The translations under genes and the position numbers were made by a program. The notes under the pieces were generated by a model that had not been told where the DNA came from, searched no databases, and worked only from the letters and a program-made list of their open reading frames with translations. From positions 615,427 through 679,426 of the forward strand of contig VZTI01001771.1 of assembly GCA_013397865.1 (NCBI GenBank): a DNA stretch of 64,000 bases, given 5' to 3'. Of this stretch, positions 1 to 11,785 are shown one piece after another (the first letter of the stretch is position 1; each line of letters starts with the position of its first letter). Source of the DNA: Struthidea cinerea. Its lineage: Eukaryota > Chordata > Aves > Passeriformes > Corcoracidae.

Positions 1-389
1 GAGACTTGAGGTTGTGAGTGTTTACCTTGCAAAGTATCATCTTTTCATGTCATAAAAAATTCTACTGGTAGATAGTGTCTATCAGGCAAGCTTCCTTCTT
101 GCGATATTTAACTCTACTTCATTTCCCTGGCAGGAAATCTGGATTCTAAGAATGTTTGAAAGTGTGCTTTAATGAATGGTTGTGAAACATTTTCAATTTT
201 AAATTCCACTTACCTATATCAGGAAAAGTATGTGTTTTTTCAATAAAATATTTCATTTTAAATTCATTTGTGCCTCAGAAACACATTATATTTTGATACA
301 TGATATACAGTAAGAAGAAATCATACATATTTTATGTGCAACACATTGAATTTGTAATATGTGTCTGATAATGACTTTACACTAAGCTC
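1..389. other. AT-rich non-coding DNA
   Basis: This stretch is AT-rich with frequent stops in all frames and no recognisable repeat family. It ends at the hairpin described separately. I see no splice-flanked open frame, no tRNA-like fold and no promoter-like GC-rich block. Confidence 0.6.
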
Positions 390-417
390 CTATTCCTCTA
401 CAGTTGTAGAGGAATAG
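390..417. repeat. Perfect short inverted repeat (hairpin)
   Basis: The arms ctattcctctac (390-401) and gtagaggaatag (406-417) are exact reverse complements over 12 bases and are separated by the 4-base loop agtt. A transcript from either strand could fold into a 12-bp stem. The stem is too short for a microRNA precursor, which normally has about 25-30 bp, and the pairing stops at both ends. It is not followed by a T run, so it is not a Pol III terminator context. It may be a chance palindrome or the core of a degraded inverted-repeat element. Confidence 0.85.
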
Positions 418-1794
418 CAATGTAATTGCTGTCCTGAGCTAGACAGAGTCTGCTTTAGTGCTGCTCACTTGCTTATACAGTTGTGGGAAACCTATAAATC
501 TGATTTGAGTCTCTGATGAGACTTTCACACACCAAGGAGAAAAATGATATATTGTGATAAAATAGAATCCAGGACTTGTTTTGTTCTGGATGATTCTTCT
601 CTTTTAGTGTTTGGAGACTTCATTCAGGCTTAAGTACTTTCTGTGTATGTTTTGTTTTAGATATATTAGGAAAAGTTTTTCACTAAATATGGCTTCACTT
701 GGCAGAGACACTTTTTTAATGATTTCAGCAGACTGAGTTGGAACAAGTGCTCAACCTGCCATAAGGAGAACTAATTATTAGATTTGAGGGTTTATGTATG
801 TATATGTATACATGTATCTGTAAAAACATAAGGGGAAAAAATGCAATGGACGCCTGATATCCTCTGCAAGTCTTGCATGAAATAAAAGCGTAGCAAGAGC
901 ATGGAGGTAAGACAGCATCAGGAAAAATGAGACTGAGAGCTAGGAGTTATTCATTTTCCCACAAGATGGTTCTGACTTCCTGCCAGCAGGTCAGCATCTG
1001 ATAAAGTATTTTACACTAGTGCCTTTCTTTTTTTCCATGATCCTTAAGAAAATGAAGCATGTGGACTTAAGCTGGTAGAAGCCAGTCATAGATTTCAATT
1101 TCAGCATAACAGCATTGAGAGAGTGGTGGATAATTGATAATATTTTCAGTTGTGAAATAGGAGATGTAAAGTCTTTGTTAATGCTATACAATAAATAGTG
1201 GTGGCATTTTTATGGCACATTTTTAGAATTAGAAAAGGAATCCTCTTATTTCAAAATTCAGCATCAAAACATGATCTTATTAACATCTTCAAAGGGACAG
1301 CCAGTAGCTCCTCTTCCCCTTTCCCCTCTCCTCCTCCCCTCAATTCTCAGCTTTTAGTCAAGAAAAATAAGTTATATTTAGGAAACATATCTCTTCCCTC
1401 ACAGAGATCCACCACAGCTGGACTTCACTCCTGCCATGCAGGCCAGGATATCACTGTACTTTGGCTTGCTCTATTTTACTGAAAACACTCATTGAAGCAT
1501 TTCTCGCAATCAGAGCCTGTGGTCTGGAAAACAGGTGATTTTTACTGACATCTCCTACTCCTGACACTTAGTAAGATGTTCAGGGGCCAGCATAAGGACG
1601 GGACCTCCTCCAAGCCACTCGCTCAGAAAATGGAAGGAAATGTATGCTGAGATGTCTGAGGGGAGTCTCCTCCAGAATGTCCCCAGTTGAAAATTTCTGG
1701 GTCTAGCCTTGAAGATGTTCCAGTCAAATGCCAAGCATTCCTAGGCCACCCAGTTAAAAGAGCCAATTAATTGGTGCAGAACAGGAGGTTGTCA
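418..1794. other. Non-coding DNA with a pyrimidine tract
   Basis: No gene is supported here. An open frame on each strand (about 66 and 94 codons) has low-complexity composition and no family resemblance. The one local feature is a C/T-only tract at about 1311-1338, which explains a serine/proline-rich chance reading on the plus strand. An alternating purine-pyrimidine patch lies near 795-820 (gtatgtatatgtatacatg). Confidence 0.55.
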
Positions 1795-1804
1795 TGACTA
1801 TTAC

Positions 1805-2078
1805 CTAAATAATATCTTTTGCATTTAAATGAAGATGAGCAAGGGTGGAGATTATTCCTCCTGTAAGTTCGTACCATTCCCAGAACATCAGGGCTCTGAT
1901 TCCTGTAGGTATTGATGTTGCTCCAATATTCCTGATTATCGTCACCCCTGTACTTCTGTTCCTTTGCTCAAACTCATCACCTGTACCATTCCTGGGCAGT
2001 GATCTCTCCATCTGGGTGCCTTTCCTACTGCTCCCTGCACACAAGCATTCTTCCTCTGTCCGGATGTCAAGGCAATTT
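1805..2078 (-). other. Exon-like block, unproven
   Basis: Read on the minus strand, a long T-rich tract ending in ctcccag (AG at 2080-2079) precedes a 274-base block that ends in TTTAG followed by gtaata at 1804-1799, so both ends resemble vertebrate splice sites. One frame is open across the block for about 90 codons but reaches a TAG exactly at its last three bases (1807-1805). The other two frames are broken. The same frame stays open upstream of the acceptor to 2365, giving 186 codons from the first ATG. I recognise no protein family in it. It could be a terminal exon, a lncRNA exon, or chance. Chance is most likely. Confidence 0.15.
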
Positions 2079-5000
2079 CTGGGAGAAAAAAAAAAGGAAA
2101 TGTTTAGAAAGTGAGGATCTGTGGTTTTACTGCTCTTCAGTGGTTGAATGAGGCAGACATGGTCCTCTCTATAGACACAGGCAGCAGGAGTAAATTTTTC
2201 CATGGGTGCATCAAAGCTGGGCCTTTCCTGGGGAGCAAATGAATTCTTCCTCTCTGCTTTGTACCTAATGTTAGAGCATGGATCAGGTGAGATTGGAAGG
2301 GTGACTGCCAGGTCACCATTATGATATGTTAACTTGAAGACTGTCATGTGAGACCCTGACTGCAAACTAAACCCTCAGCTGTGGCAGAGATGATGGTACT
2401 TGGCTGGAATTATTCCAGGTCTAAGTGGAATCTTCACCCATAGGCATGGGAATTCACACATGGGAATTCACACTCTGGGCAAACACCAGCTGATATTCTT
2501 CTATCCTGGCCAGAGTTTCTGGGTGGGAAGTCTAAGGTGGGAACTATACGACTGTTATCTGGGAAGTAGCTTTTAAATAAGCCTGAGCTGTGTCAGCGAT
2601 GAGCATATAAACTGTTATGTCATTACCCACGTAATGTGCGAATTTCTTTCCCAAAACAGGTTGATGTGTGTCAGAGCTAGCAGAGCTTGGTTTCCTACAG
2701 GTGTGCATCCCTCAGACTTGTCTCTGTTGTCTAATCAGGTGTTGCTTTTGGCAAATCCTTGTCTGTGTTTTCTATGTGAACTTGGTGTGAATTCTCTCTG
2801 TGAAAAAGGAAATGCTCATCCTGCAGTCCACCCCCCTGCAGTGGGCAATAAAGGGGGTGTCTCTTTCCTACCTGGCCACCTAATTTTCTGGAAGCTGTTG
2901 TAAAATGACTTGTTTGAAACACAGCTCCACCCAATTTGGTTGAAAATGGCCAAACAGTTCAAAATTTACAAGCAGGAAGAAATTCATCCAACTGTGTGAA
3001 CACTCAAACCTCATTTGTAACCAGGACGAAAAAGGATTTTGGTATCTCAAGCCATCAGGTACCAGTCAATCAGACAAAATAACAATAGAAAAACGACATT
3101 AGGAAAAATGCAAATGATTAATAAAATATTTAAAACTTGATTCTTCCTCAGTTTGTAAAGGTGAATTAATGAATACATCAATCAAACCCCTGAAATTCTG
3201 AAAACCTTCAATTTACTCTTATTGTCAGTGCATGGCAGGAAAATAGCCTTCATCCAGAGATACCCACTAAAATGTAATTAACCTTTTGTTTGTGGAAGAA
3301 CTTTCTTGGGGAATTTCAGATGCTTATTTGGAGCTCTCGAGGGGTATTGAGTCTTTAACAAAGATATCATTTCTCTTCAGTGTTCATTTGTTACTGGAGT
3401 TAAATGAGTGTTAAGAAAAGTAAAGAATCTAGAGAATATAGCTAAAAACATCTGGTTTCTGTGTTGCTCAGATTTCTTCATTCTCTTGGGAAGTAACTAT
3501 CTGACTAGTTCTGCAGCTAACATGCTGTCCTCTAGGGTAGACAAGACATGGATTTTTAACATTAAACCACTTTAAAACTGGCAAAAAACCACCATTGCTT
3601 TGATTTGTTGAGGATGTGTTTTGGCCTCGGAAAATTTTCAAGGCTTTCATATGTATCTGTCATAATCATGACCACAAATACACAGAAAAAAATGAAGACA
3701 AACTCATTTTCTTCTCTCCAGATGACCTTCGAAATTCTTTAGCTCTGAAAATCCATACAGCCTCTACTGGGACCTGTTCTGTGTATGTGAGAAAAAAGGG
3801 AAACTCTGATATAATTACATAGAAATGCAACATGAATTCATGGAGCAACAAGCACTTGTGAAGTACCTACACTAGTCTTCACAGATTTTTTTCCTAGCAT
3901 GGTTTGCATGAAAATCAATTAACTTGGGTTAAGAACTCTAATATTGATGAATCTGTAGGAAATTTGGGGGAGGTAAATCAGCAGAGCTCCAGTCTCCAAT
4001 GTATTAGAACCATATTGCATGCACTAGGCGAGAAACCTTCTCATGCATACTAATGTAACTTGATTTTAGCTATGGGATTTATAAAAAGGTGATAATGACA
4101 TGTACATATCTTTATAAAGAGATCTACAGGTGAAAGCAAGAAACATATTAATAGCTCTACTTTACAATGAGCAGTACTGATTCTTAGCTGAATGTCTTCA
4201 AGGATGCAGCAGAGAGATGCTCTGAATAATATACAGGAGGCCTAGCGCAGAGGTCTGAAAGCAATTCTGATTTGATTGTTATTGTAGTAATAACAATTCA
4301 TATCAGGAGGGATTTTGTTATGGATTTTTGGACAATATTTAGTTTCTACCTGTGTCACAGTGTCATATCATGCACTGTTAGTTCAAACTTTGTTAAGATA
4401 CAATATTAAGTAGTGTAATTTTTCCCATTTTAGTAAAGAAACATAAATGTTCATGTTTCTGGAATCAAGCTGTGACACTGGTAGCTTGTAGGAAAGAACA
4501 GACACTTCCCTAACATCACCCACTTCAGCTGGCCAACCCAGGGTATTATCTGGATGTGAAGAACAAAGAGTGATGTGCTGTAAACACAGTGAGGAGTTAC
4601 ACTCATACTCCTTCCCTGGAGCAAGACAAGGGCTCCTGCAGAGCTGTGCTTCTCAGCACACAGTCTATGTCTACATGGATAGCAGGGGTGGGCCACTGGC
4701 GGTCTCCCCCAAACTCTCCACGGAGTGTTAGCAACCAGCCCCAACCTTGGATCTGCCCAAATGATTCCTGAAAAAGCTTGGCTTTGCAAAAGATGACTGA
4801 ATACACACAGGATTTCCACTGCCTTCTCATTTTGGAACACTGTGATCCACGCACCATCGTGCACTCAGTGTTGTGACTGCTGGTTATACCTATAGCTTGG
4901 TTTTGCATTGCCTGGGTTAGAGTGACATTTCACCTTGGCTGTCAGAGAAAAGCCCCACTGCTAGAAATAATTTATGACCTAATTTTGCCAATTTCCCCCT

Positions 5001-5707
5001 CAACCAAATGAAGGCTGGTTGCATAAGGGAAGATTACAGGACTGGTCCTCTATGGTACAACAATGTAAAAAATCCACTTGTCTCTAGAGTTCAATTGTTT
5101 CCCAGAAACCTGCTAAACTGCACCTCTCGATTCATCTTGTTAATTCACTGACATGCTCACTATCTAAGTGATAGCATCAAATGTGTGTCCGGAAGGTTGT
5201 AGCCAAAGCACACTGGTAGAACAGGGTAGCGTGTGCAGCATCACGGCTTCAGGTGGCCAGGGCAAAAGACCTGCCACAGGGTAGTTACATTTACTTAAAT
5301 CTCTGAAAAAATATTTTTAAGTCTTTATAATGCAGTCCTTGCATACTGTTTTATGCATTCCTAACACATCAAGCCCCGTCTCTGTTTGCTCACACAGATC
5401 TCCCATTTTTGAAACAGGGCCTGCAATATTTGGGTGAGACAGAATTTTGTTGCTTTTATTCATAGTTCCAGGTTTCATACCAGAGTTTCATAGGATCAGC
5501 AAGGAGCCAACATATATGGCTAGTAAATTCTCTACACAGAGAACTTCATTTCTCAGTACTAAGACAGGATTTTTTTTCTCTTTCCAGGTGCTGTTAGAGG
5601 TCTTCAAATAATGCGTTGTTCTGTTTAATTTTAACTAATGTAATCCCCTCTGATGAAAGGAAAACTAATTTTCATTACTAGGTGAGCAGTGTGGTTGCAT
5701 TAGTAGT
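2079..5707. other. Non-coding unique DNA
   Basis: No gene, RNA or named repeat is supported. The open frames on both strands overlap each other and are under 140 codons. The 137-codon frame near 4451-4864 on the minus strand has a competing 101-codon frame over the same bases and no recognisable domain. Short runs of A occur near 2086-2096. A 14-bp tandem duplication is listed separately. Confidence 0.55.
2445..2472. repeat. Two-copy 14-bp tandem duplication
   Basis: The unit catgggaattcaca occurs twice in direct succession (2445-2458 and 2459-2472) with no mismatch. It looks like a recent local slippage duplication. The length may be polymorphic between individuals. No function is implied. 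Confidence 0.8.
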
Positions 5708-5772
5708 CAAATCCCATTCTCCTTTATACTGATGGAAATCCAGATAGTGATGCTGAAAGCAAAATTCAGCCT
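5708..5772. repeat. Probable old palindromic repeat, degraded
   Basis: The motif tttatactgatggaaatcca (5723-5742) followed by agcaaaattcagcc resembles an ancient amniote repeat whose undecayed form I remember as containing tacactggtgtaaatccag and ending agcagaatttggcc. In turtles, crocodilians and birds that repeat is a long palindrome. Here the symmetry is mostly lost. The assignment is by resemblance only and could be wrong. Confidence 0.4.
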
Positions 5773-8700
5773 AAAGTACAGAAGTTAAAGTATGATTTTG
5801 AGAAACCATTTTTCCTTAAAACACAGCACAATTCATGTGGTCCTCATCTTTATCTTAAAACAGCATTTATGTGTGATTCAAATTCCCACTTTTTCTTCAT
5901 CATTTTGCTGTACTCAGTGTAGCAATAATTAGCTGAGTGTCTCTAACTTTGGATGGATTTGCATTTTTAGGCTGTTTACAGTTGAGATTGGTTTTTTCCC
6001 ACGTGCAGCTGTGGAAAGCTTAACTTCTCACCTGTGCTCATGTTTTAGGGTCACTCTGTAGCCATCAGAGGGGTTGCTCTGGGCTGGTTTTGCCTCCCTC
6101 TGTTTTAGCCAACATGGGGAGTCCAGGCATTTTATGCTGAGTACCTGGTTTTACATGGCTGAAAGGAGAAGCAATGGCAGCCCCCTCACCCTTACGTGAC
6201 TTAGAACCGTTCGTAAACCACTGCTTCATCCCTGTGTGGCATTTCCATTTTTCCTTTTCAGTAAACAAGCAAAATTCAGCCTGGCACTACAATTAGCTGC
6301 TCTTTTACTCACCTTCCTCCCAAGCATTTGAAGTTGGGTTTGTGTGCTGTGAAAAGAGAGGTTTAATAAATCACACAAAAGCTTCTATTTTTCAAATGAA
6401 CTCTGCAGAAAACTTGAGTAAACTAGGCTTTTTTTTTTCCTGAATCATGTGCTTGCTTACAGAAAAATGGAATGTTCCCCCCAAATTACTGATGATTAAT
6501 AAAACATGTTCTTTGCTCTAGGTGTATGACCTTGCAAAATTCATTTCCATTAGCTGCTTGTGTCACATTTTACTTTGTTTTTTTAGTTGGCAAAGGAGAG
6601 GCTTTTCTTGCATTTTATATACATTTGAAAAAAATTATGTTTGTGTACATACTCAATAAAACTTTGCTGTCATTCTGCCCAATATACAGTCAGATTTTAC
6701 TAAGACGAAATAGTTCAGAAACACTTGATATGGCAAGCAATTTTTAGATTAGCATGTTGTATTTTTAACCTTCATAATTTTCTTGATACAAAAGTAAATC
6801 TTAAGTTTTGTCATACCTATAATTGCTCTGACAAAAATGTTCACAGTGACATGAGTGGTGGCTTTGGCTACCAAGACAGATTTTCATAATAATGAGTTTT
6901 TTCCTGTAGGGGGCTGTGAACTGCTAATTAGCATCTATGACCCAATATTCTTAGCAAATAAGAGTAATAGCAGTAATTTCTAGCTTTATGCAGGGTGCAA
7001 GTCTAATATTACCAGCACTTCTGTTTCATTTGTAATTAACTGCAAGCAATTATTATAGAGTCAAGGAAGTATATCCTAATGCTCGTAGGTAATAAAAAAA
7101 ATTGAAATTATGTTTGTAAAACTCATATGTTTCATGCTGGGTGCACTGATTTCCTTCAGAGCACTGAGATTATGTGCCTATCCATTAAAAATTCTTCTTT
7201 AATGTTGCTTTACATTGATATGCTTTTGAACATTGCTGTATAAGTGTCTCGTCCTCTATTTAATTCTCTTCCTTTTTTTAAAAACAATATCCTTGAAATT
7301 TCAATTAATATTTTGACCACAAGACCTCACTGAATACTTAATTTGGCTACTTGATCTCGACATAAGATTAAGATGGTACTGAAAGAAGTTGTTTACACTT
7401 GATTTTATGAGTTCTGTGGCTTAGTCCTATTAGAACCGTGACCCCCAAGGCTGGTGACAGAGGGGTGCGTGCTCATGCAGCGCAGCTGACTTCCCCAAAC
7501 AGAAACAGATCTGCTGTTTCTCTTACTCAGCAAAATAATACACAAGGCTTTCTGCAAACTGACTTACTTTCCTCTGTTTATATTGGTTTTTATGACGGTG
7601 GGAACAGCTATGAAATAGTAGCTTCCAGTCGCAATTTCATGGTTACTGGGATGGCACCATGCCTTGTCATTTCCTTGAACGTCTTTGCATCTTCAGTTAT
7701 TTACTCAGAAATACAATCTTATCTGAATCTGAGCTCTGCATAGAGGTGGATACATAACAACTTTTTCCCAAGGTTTTGACAAAGATTCAGATATTTTGGC
7801 ATCTTCTCGTTTTCAAAATGTACTTCCCTTTTAGGATGAATGGTGTTTGGACATATAACTATGGCACATTCCTGAATTCTAGAAGCTGTGGTTCAGCTTC
7901 AGAGGGGCTGGGCATGGCATCTGCTGTGCTTTGGTCCAAGGGAGTTTTCTCAGCATCTCTCAAAATGTTACTCAAGAGATTTGGAGGGCAAGAAACTGAT
8001 ATCTTTACATAAGCCATGGATTCCAAACAAATTTTTCAAACAATGATAGGCTTAAAAACATCCTTTGATCATACATGGAGTGTGATAATGACCCTATTGT
8101 GCAGCTAGTTGAAAAGGAGGCTGAAGAGACTGAATGGAAAAAAAAGGGTTTTTATTTTATTTATGTCATTTGTTTCTTTCTTCTTGGCTATGTCTGTGTC
8201 GCTTCCCGTTATCAGTATTGTGTTAATCCATCTTCAGGCATTTACCTGGGCATGAATGCAAATTGATCCAAAATCTATCCTGCCAACTACCCCCAGGATC
8301 CCTGACTAACTCTCTTTCTTTTAATCACTGAAACAATTTAGACCAGATTTATCAGACAGATTAATTATTTGGTCAGCATGACAGATAGAAAATATGACAA
8401 AATATACTGATTCCGTAAGAGTCCATGCTGACATCCATCTATCCAGCAGCCTAGCTCCAAAAAACAGCTTTCCACCTTTTCTTAATATTCATTTAGACAG
8501 TTCCTTGTGCACTGTATCACACACTTTCCTGCTGGTTATTGCCTACTAGGTTATGTGAATATTTTTTATTTTTAATTCAGCAATTAATTTTCCTATTGCC
8601 ATAATATTAGCAAAGGTTTGTCTGCCATGGATATTTATATCTGGTGTTATATTTTGCATTTTCTAGGAGTGCCTTTTGAGCATACAGTTACGCACATCTG

Positions 8701-10630
8701 TTTGAAGTCTTTTATATTTCCTTGTGTAAACATGATTTTATTTTATTGTTGAGACCTGTTTCAATCACTTTCTCAGAAACCTTGTCGTGCAGTGCTGTTG
8801 CAAGAGTGATAAGGAATTTGTGGACCTGTAATAAATTTGTTATACTTGTTCAGAAGAAGTATTTTCTTTCCAATCAGAGTTAATTTAAGGAAATCCTATG
8901 GTCTGTATATATCTGCATATTCTTTTCAGTACAAAAGGATTTATAATATGTAAACTGAGTGACTGAGAAGGTTTTGTCCTCATTGCTGAGGAATCAAAAC
9001 AACAAATGACATAAAATATGCAAGAATAGACAGAACTGTTAAAAATTTTGTGTAAATAATAAAGAATCTGAGAAGACATGAGTTCATTAAAAAGTTCAGG
9101 AAAAGAACCCATCATGCATTTTAGACTCACAACAGAAATCACACTAGATGAAAATCTAAGATCTAACACACCAATATAGACATCCAAAAATTAAAAGAAA
9201 ATTTTAGCGTGGTGTTTTCTCTTAGAGTGGGATGGCAAACCTTAAAGTTTAAAATTATATTCTTCAAAATGTTCTCCCACAAATATTTCAGAAGGGGTAT
9301 ATTTAGAATAGTCGTGGGCTATTGGAATGTCTCATTCTGCGTGGAACTGTACATTATAGGCCGTATTTATTATTGGTCCTTAATCCCATGTTGAGTAGAC
9401 TGAACTACAGTATCTTAGCTATATATAGGAATGATCCTGCTTATTTCAAAGTGGTTTTTTTTTCTCTAGACTGAGGAATGCAAGTCCCTTCTGTGCAGCA
9501 AGAACTGCATCTTACTGCAGGCATTGGAAAATTAGATGTGTGGTCCAGAGCATTTGCTGTGTTTGATGGAAAGAATAAGAACCTCTGAAGGGTGATTCAT
9601 TTCATTCATCTGAGATGGGTTTTGGGCATAAGATGATCCAGCTTCTGGTGGATCCTTTTTGTCTATAAAGTACAAAGACACCCAGACAATTAACCTAAAT
9701 TTGTGTCTTAATGTTTAGGTGAGTGAGATGAAGAAAGATGAGTCCCATTATAAGTATCTGTTTACATTTATTTAAGTTTTTGTTTATAAGAGAAAAATAT
9801 TAATTATTTACATTTTCAGCATTTTAAGATATCCTCCATTTGATAAAGTAGCCCCATTTATGCACAGAACAGCTTCACCTCTAATCCAAAGTATTTTTGA
9901 CAATACACTCATTTCATATTTACTTAGTAAACACATTTGATAGTGGGGTTTTTTTATGTTCTAAGTTATACGAGAAAGTATTACTTAGCTTCAGTGTACA
10001 ATTCAGTGCTGTTATTTTCCATCTTCCCAAAATTTCTATAGTTAGAAGGGAAACACATTTCCATGCTTTTAGGCTTCCCAGAAAGTCGATATCTAAATCC
10101 GTAGCAAGAGCTGTGCACAGAAAGCAGCAGAATATAAATACATTTATTTATAAATAGCGCTTGGAAAAGTCCATGAAAGTGCTGTAGTAGTGGCGTATCC
10201 AGTAGAAAGCATTCACCATTAGCTACACTTTGCCAGAGAAAATCTAAGTTGTCGCACTGGTGTTAATACTAACTGTTTAATCCATTTATGTGCACAGATC
10301 ACTGGGGAGGTAGAACATCACACTCACATAGATGACCCAAAGAAGCAACATCAGTTATGCTATTGAAAGATACAAAATGCTGCCTTTTTGTACCATGTGA
10401 AATTAGAGGGCTCAGTCTTCTTGTATAATTATAAAGGAATATAATTAAACCCCAAATTATTATGACCAAAACATATTCTGGGGTAAGAGTTCTGCGGGTC
10501 AGCAAGGAAGTCTTTCAGAGAATGTATTACACCAAAATCCTATCTCTGATGTAGAGCAGGATGAGCAGTGCTGCATTTTGTTTGAACTGTCACATTTCTC
10601 CTGGAGGAAAGCCTGCCTCACCTTTCATAT
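5773..10630. other. Non-coding AT-rich unique DNA
   Basis: Nothing gene-like is supported over this stretch. Open frames on either strand are at most about 100 codons and have no recognisable motif. The composition is strongly AT, with T runs at about 6429-6438 and 9459-9468. Several TAAT-rich patches occur but without an obvious cluster boundary. No interspersed repeat was recognised. Confidence 0.5.
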
Positions 10631-10690
10631 CCACCAGTGTAAATCACCCATGTGTCTAGTGCAATGAGGTGAAAGCAGAATCTGCCCTGC
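10631..10690. repeat. Probable old palindromic repeat, degraded
   Basis: The block starts ccaccagtgtaaatca (10631-10646) and ends gaaagcagaatctgccc (10671-10687). These match the remembered ends of the same ancient amniote repeat (accagtgtaaat ... agcagaatctggccc), with the centre partly deleted. This is the second of several such remnants in the window. Chance is possible because only about 30 bases are diagnostic. Confidence 0.45.
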
Positions 10691-11724
10691 TACCTAGAGA
10701 GAGCTGACATTTCCCTATTATATATTCCTGCAGGTGCCTCGGACAAGACAGTCCTAAGTCTTCATGTCATCAGCATGCTTGTTTGCAGGGTCTTGCAAAG
10801 TCGATTTTTGAACAGTAATTCACAATAGAGTCTGATAGTTATCATTCTTTTTGCCCCAACATTCCTGCTTGCATTTATCAAAGGATGGTGAAAATGTTTC
10901 TTAAGAGCTGCTATTCTTCCTGGCCATATCTTCTATTACTTTAGCAATGTGTGCTTTTCCTTGTCATCTTTCTCCTGCTATGGCCCCTTCCATCATCTTT
11001 ATACTCTGTCTTTGTGACTTTATGGCTTCCTCTATTATGCCCATGCTTTCCTTTGCCCTTCCTTCTCCTTAGCTTTCTTTCGTCCTTTCTTCCTTGGGAA
11101 ATCCATTTCTGATTCCAAGTTGCCGACCTCTGGATGTTTGGAGCCTTAACTCCAACATTTAGTCTTTTGCATGTAAATCCTCAGGAGTGTTTTTAATGAA
11201 GGATAGTTACAGGGAGGGAAACTTTAAAACAAGACTCCTCTCTTTCCGGAAGGTCACATTAGGAGTTAGTAACAACTAGCTTCTATAAACAATTAAAGTA
11301 AATTTCAAAAAAGTTATATTAACTAGAGTTTTATGGACTTCCCTAAAGAGACCTTCTGTGAAGTAGCAGTGAGAGCATTTTTCTCTCTGTGAGAAGCGAG
11401 TTATGTTGAAACTCTGGCAACTAAGGAAGCTGCATATTCTACACTTGTCCTTTGCAAGAATAATTTCTGGAAATGTTTTTATGTATTTATTTCTGTGCAA
11501 TCCTTAAGAGTGCCTCCACACTATTTCCATGCTTTATTTGATGGATCCATTTCGCACACGCCTGCCTCTTTCTGCAGCACATGAAGGAGCAGCTGGTACC
11601 GTTACCAAAGAGCAGATTTCTGCTCCTAGAGTCAGGTTGATCTCAGTGTAAGAACACCTTGTACTGTTTTCCCTCAGCATGGATTTGGATGCTTGTGAAT
11701 GAGAAAAGTACACTCCATTATTGT
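10691..11724. other. Non-coding DNA, pyrimidine-rich in the middle
   Basis: From about 10900 to 11100 the plus strand is rich in C and T (ctttcttc-type words), which could mimic polypyrimidine tracts, but no open exon follows. No protein, RNA gene or known repeat is supported. Confidence 0.5.
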
Positions 11725-11785
11725 GATCCAACTCCCATAAGAGATAATGGGCAGTTCTCCATTGACTTTAATGGGAAGTAGGATC
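11725..11785. repeat. Ancient palindromic repeat remnant
   Basis: The left arm gatccaactcccat (11725-11738) pairs with the right arm atgggaagtaggatc (11771-11785), apart from a couple of differences. Between them lies ccattgactttaatgg (11759-11774), itself close to a palindrome. The core attgactt-aatggga next to a gatc/ggatc end is typical of an old palindromic repeat seen in amniote genomes. I infer a fossil of a non-autonomous inverted-repeat transposon or a similar element. Confidence 0.6.

Noticed and set aside
390..417. microRNA precursor at the perfect hairpin
   Set aside because: The stem is only 12 bp and does not extend, well below precursor length.
4451..4908. Minus-strand frames of 137 and 101 codons
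   Set aside because: They overlap each other in different frames over mildly GC-richer DNA, with no recognisable motif or splice context.
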